Shown piece after piece: positions 62,194-64,000 of a DNA stretch of 64,000 nucleotides. Origin of the DNA: Fidelibacterota bacterium (GTDB lineage Bacteria > Fidelibacterota > Marinisomatia > Marinisomatales > SCKK01); NCBI GenBank assembly GCA_004124475.1, contig SCKK01000007.1:20894-84893 (forward strand), given 5' to 3'. Below the pieces are notes generated by a model that saw only the letters and a program-made list of their open reading frames with translations, did not search any database and was not told the origin of the DNA. The stretch's first letter is position 1. The number at the start of each line of letters is the position of its first letter. The position numbers were made by a program, and so were the translations under genes.

Positions 62194-63363
62194 GTGAGGA
62201 AATTAAAAATATTGCACGTCATCACCCATCTTGAAGTTGGTGGTGCACAAGACAATACTTTTGTTACTTGCGAATATTTGGACAAGTCAAAGTATGATGT
62301 CGCTTTGGCTGTCAATGCTAGAGGCTATTGGTCTGAAAGGGTGTATTCAATTAATAAACTAAAGTTGATTCACATTCCACACCTTTGTAGGGAAATTGAC
62401 TTTCGAAGGGATATTCTTGCTTTCTGGTCCCTTTATAAGCATATTCGTGAGAATCGGTATGACATAGTTCATACACACAGTTCCAAGCCCGGTGCTATTG
62501 CACGTCTGGCGGCGTGGTGTCTTCACTATCCTATAATTATTCATACCATTCATGGTTTTTCCTTTCACGATTTCATGCCCTCTTGGAAGCGTTTTTTCTT
62601 CATTCTTATCGAGAAAGCCCTATCCTTAATCACCGATAAAATAATCACCGTGTCAAAATTAAACTTACGAAAACTAGTGTCTTTACGAATTGCTCCATTG
62701 CACAAGTGCGTCAATATTTATAGTGGTATTTCTTTTAAAAAATTTGATTATGGAAATTACCAAAGAGGTAAATTGAGGCGTCAACTTGGGGTAAACAATG
62801 AAACAAAGATAATCGGGATGGTAGGTCGTCTATCATATCAAAAGTCACCGGAAACTCTTATCCAAGCCCTTCCAATCGTTGTCGAAAATATTCACAACAT
62901 ACATGTTGTTCTGGTAGGTGATGGAGAATTAAGACCTATGGTTGAAGATCTTATTAAGCAATTACTTTTACAAGAGAAAGTCACAATCCTCGGTTTTAGA
63001 AATGACATTCCTTCCCTATTAAAGGAATTCGACATTTACGTTTTGTCATCCAAATACGAAGGATTAGGGCGGTCTCTCACAGAAGCAATGTACTGCAAGG
63101 TACCCGTAGTTGCCACCGAAGTTGAAGGAGTACCAGAACTTGTAAAGAACCATGAAACGGGTATTCTCGTACCACCGGATGATGCTACTTACCTAGCTAA
63201 TGGGGTAATTTATTTACTTGAGCATCCAGATAAGGCAAGAATAATGGCCCAAAAAGCTCATGACAAAGTGACTTTGAATTTTGGTATAGAAAAGATGATA
63301 GAAGACATTGATGAACTATATCACTCCTACGCTAAAAAGTTCAGACGTTTAAAATTGAAATAA
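62194..63363 (+). CDS. Family 4 glycosyltransferase (second)
   Basis: A 389-residue GT-B enzyme. KILHVITHLEVGGAQDNTFV, HTHSSKPGAIARLAAW, IIGMVGRLSYQKSPETLIQA and YVLSSKYEGLGRSLTEAMYC with the EX7E motif. Starts at the GTG 62194. Likely acts on the same glycan as its neighbours. Confidence 0.9.
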   Translation: MRKLKILHVITHLEVGGAQDNTFVTCEYLDKSKYDVALAVNARGYWSERVYSINKLKLIHIPHLCREIDFRRDILAFWSLYKHIRENRYDIVHTHSSKPGAIARLAAWCLHYPIIIHTIHGFSFHDFMPSWKRFFFILIEKALSLITDKIITVSKLNLRKLVSLRIAPLHKCVNIYSGISFKKFDYGNYQRGKLRRQLGVNNETKIIGMVGRLSYQKSPETLIQALPIVVENIHNIHVVLVGDGELRPMVEDLIKQLLLQEKVTILGFRNDIPSLLKEFDIYVLSSKYEGLGRSLTEAMYCKVPVVATEVEGVPELVKNHETGILVPPDDATYLANGVIYLLEHPDKARIMAQKAHDKVTLNFGIEKMIEDIDELYHSYAKKFRRLKLK

Positions 63364-63379
63364 GTTCATTCGTGTCATT

Positions 63380-63523
63380 ATGAATAGATTTACAGGTTTA
63401 GAAAAAAGTGATGGAGTAAAAACATGGGTTCTCCAAGTTTTCCTTTGGCCATTTTTTAGAGTTAAAGAAACCAATTTGAATCATAAGCGCATGCCGATGT
63501 TAAGGAATGAAGCATTGATGTAG
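63380..63523 (+). other. Short open frame of uncertain reality
   Basis: A 47-codon ATG frame (MNRFTGLEKSDGVKTWVLQV onward) with no site or family; perhaps a gene fragment between the glycosyltransferase and the wecB pseudogene. Confidence 0.25.
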
Positions 63524-63543
63524 GTAACCTTCAGAGGAGCAGT

Positions 63544-64000
63544 ATGAAACTCTTACACGTAGTCGACGCCCGCCCCAATTTTATGAAGGTTGTACCTGTT
63601 TAGAGAGCCATCGCGGAAGAAACATCTTTTCAACAGAAATCGGTTCATACAGGTCAACGTTACGATATTCATATGTCTGATATATTCTTTACAGAACTTG
63701 GTCTTCATGAACCCGACTACTATCTGGGGGTAGGTTCAAGCTCCCATGCTAGACAAACTGCTGCTACAATGGTCGCTTTTGAAGAAGTAATCAATGAATT
63801 TAGATCTGACATCGTATTGTCTATGGTGATGTAATTGCAACAGTTGCAACTGCTTTGGTCTGTGCGAAGTTACCCCAACTTTGCCATTTCTGAGCACTTT
63901 TGGTATAAAAGTAGATACATTGACACAGCAATATAACGTAAGTCATTGATAACAGGTGATAAAGATTTAATAAGGGTTGGCGTAGTGACCCATGCAGATA
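63544..64000 (+). pseudogene. wecB: UDP-N-acetylglucosamine 2-epimerase (wecB) pseudogene
   Basis: MKLLHVVDARPNFMKVVPV then a TAG stop at 63601-63603; the frame resumes RAIAEETSFQQKSVHTGQRY, DIHMSDIFFTELGLHEPDYY and HARQTAATMVAFEEVINEF, and shifts near 63815 before YGDVIATVATALVCAKL. The family pattern (VGARPNFMK, HTGQHYD, GDVNST) is unmistakable, but stops and shifts kill it. It may extend beyond the window. Confidence 0.9.

Overview
The window looks like a chromosomal contig of an uncultured, AT-leaning member of the FCB superphylum. Candidatus Marinimicrobia or a close relative is my best guess; this is an inference from gene content. Pointers are a secreted protein ending in a YPNPFN type IX sorting domain, Bacteroidetes-style Ig-like lipoproteins, the folP-cdaA pair, an EF-G-2 type factor, an archease-RtcB pair and a TonB-dependent receptor. 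About half is housekeeping: ftsH (cut by the window edge), folP-cdaA, two PLP trans-sulfuration enzymes, sfsA, a mannose-1-phosphate guanylyltransferase, EF-G-like, HIT, a sodium:solute symporter, rtcB/archease, a YhaM-like protein, an ECF S component, a B12-type TonB receptor under a cobalamin riboswitch, NlpC/P60, HNH, trpS-scpA-scpB-rluB, cmk-rpsA, a YbbR protein, tsaD and a VWA protein.

From 49.4 kb to the end lies an exopolysaccharide/O-antigen locus: nucleotide-sugar genes (ugd, a cupin epimerase, rfbB, a WecC-like dehydrogenase), Wza-, Wzz-, Wzx- and Wzy-type export and assembly genes, and three glycosyltransferases. It is littered with broken remnants: the tail of a second rfbB, a piece of a second GT2 enzyme, a signal-peptide stub and a wecB pseudogene. 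This points to repeated gene replacement. The Wzz-type protein carries an N-terminal winged-helix domain, an unusual fusion.

Accessory DNA is concentrated at 3.3-5.5 kb (an IS1380-type element whose transposase is split by a 20-bp palindrome), 8.8-10.0 kb (what looks like an integron gene cassette with a trypsin-like protease, an attC-like site and an antitoxin remnant), 18.9-19.5 kb (a four-helix-bundle gene between inverted repeats, like a free-standing 23S rRNA intervening sequence) and 22.2-25.4 kb (a tRNA-Asn, a tRNA-Asn pseudogene interrupted by palindromes, five 103-bp tandem copies of the tRNA 3' end plus its terminator, then a frameshifted gene with a nucleotide-processing/TIR-like domain and small HTH genes).

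The most pervasive unexplained feature is a set of very short, near-palindromic dispersed repeats (16-26 bp, several families) in almost every longer intergenic gap. Two cases give direct evidence of insertion: one copy sits exactly inside a transposase codon series, and two sit inside a duplicated tRNA gene. They behave like tiny mobile or copied DNA units; nothing in the window encodes an obvious mobilising enzyme.
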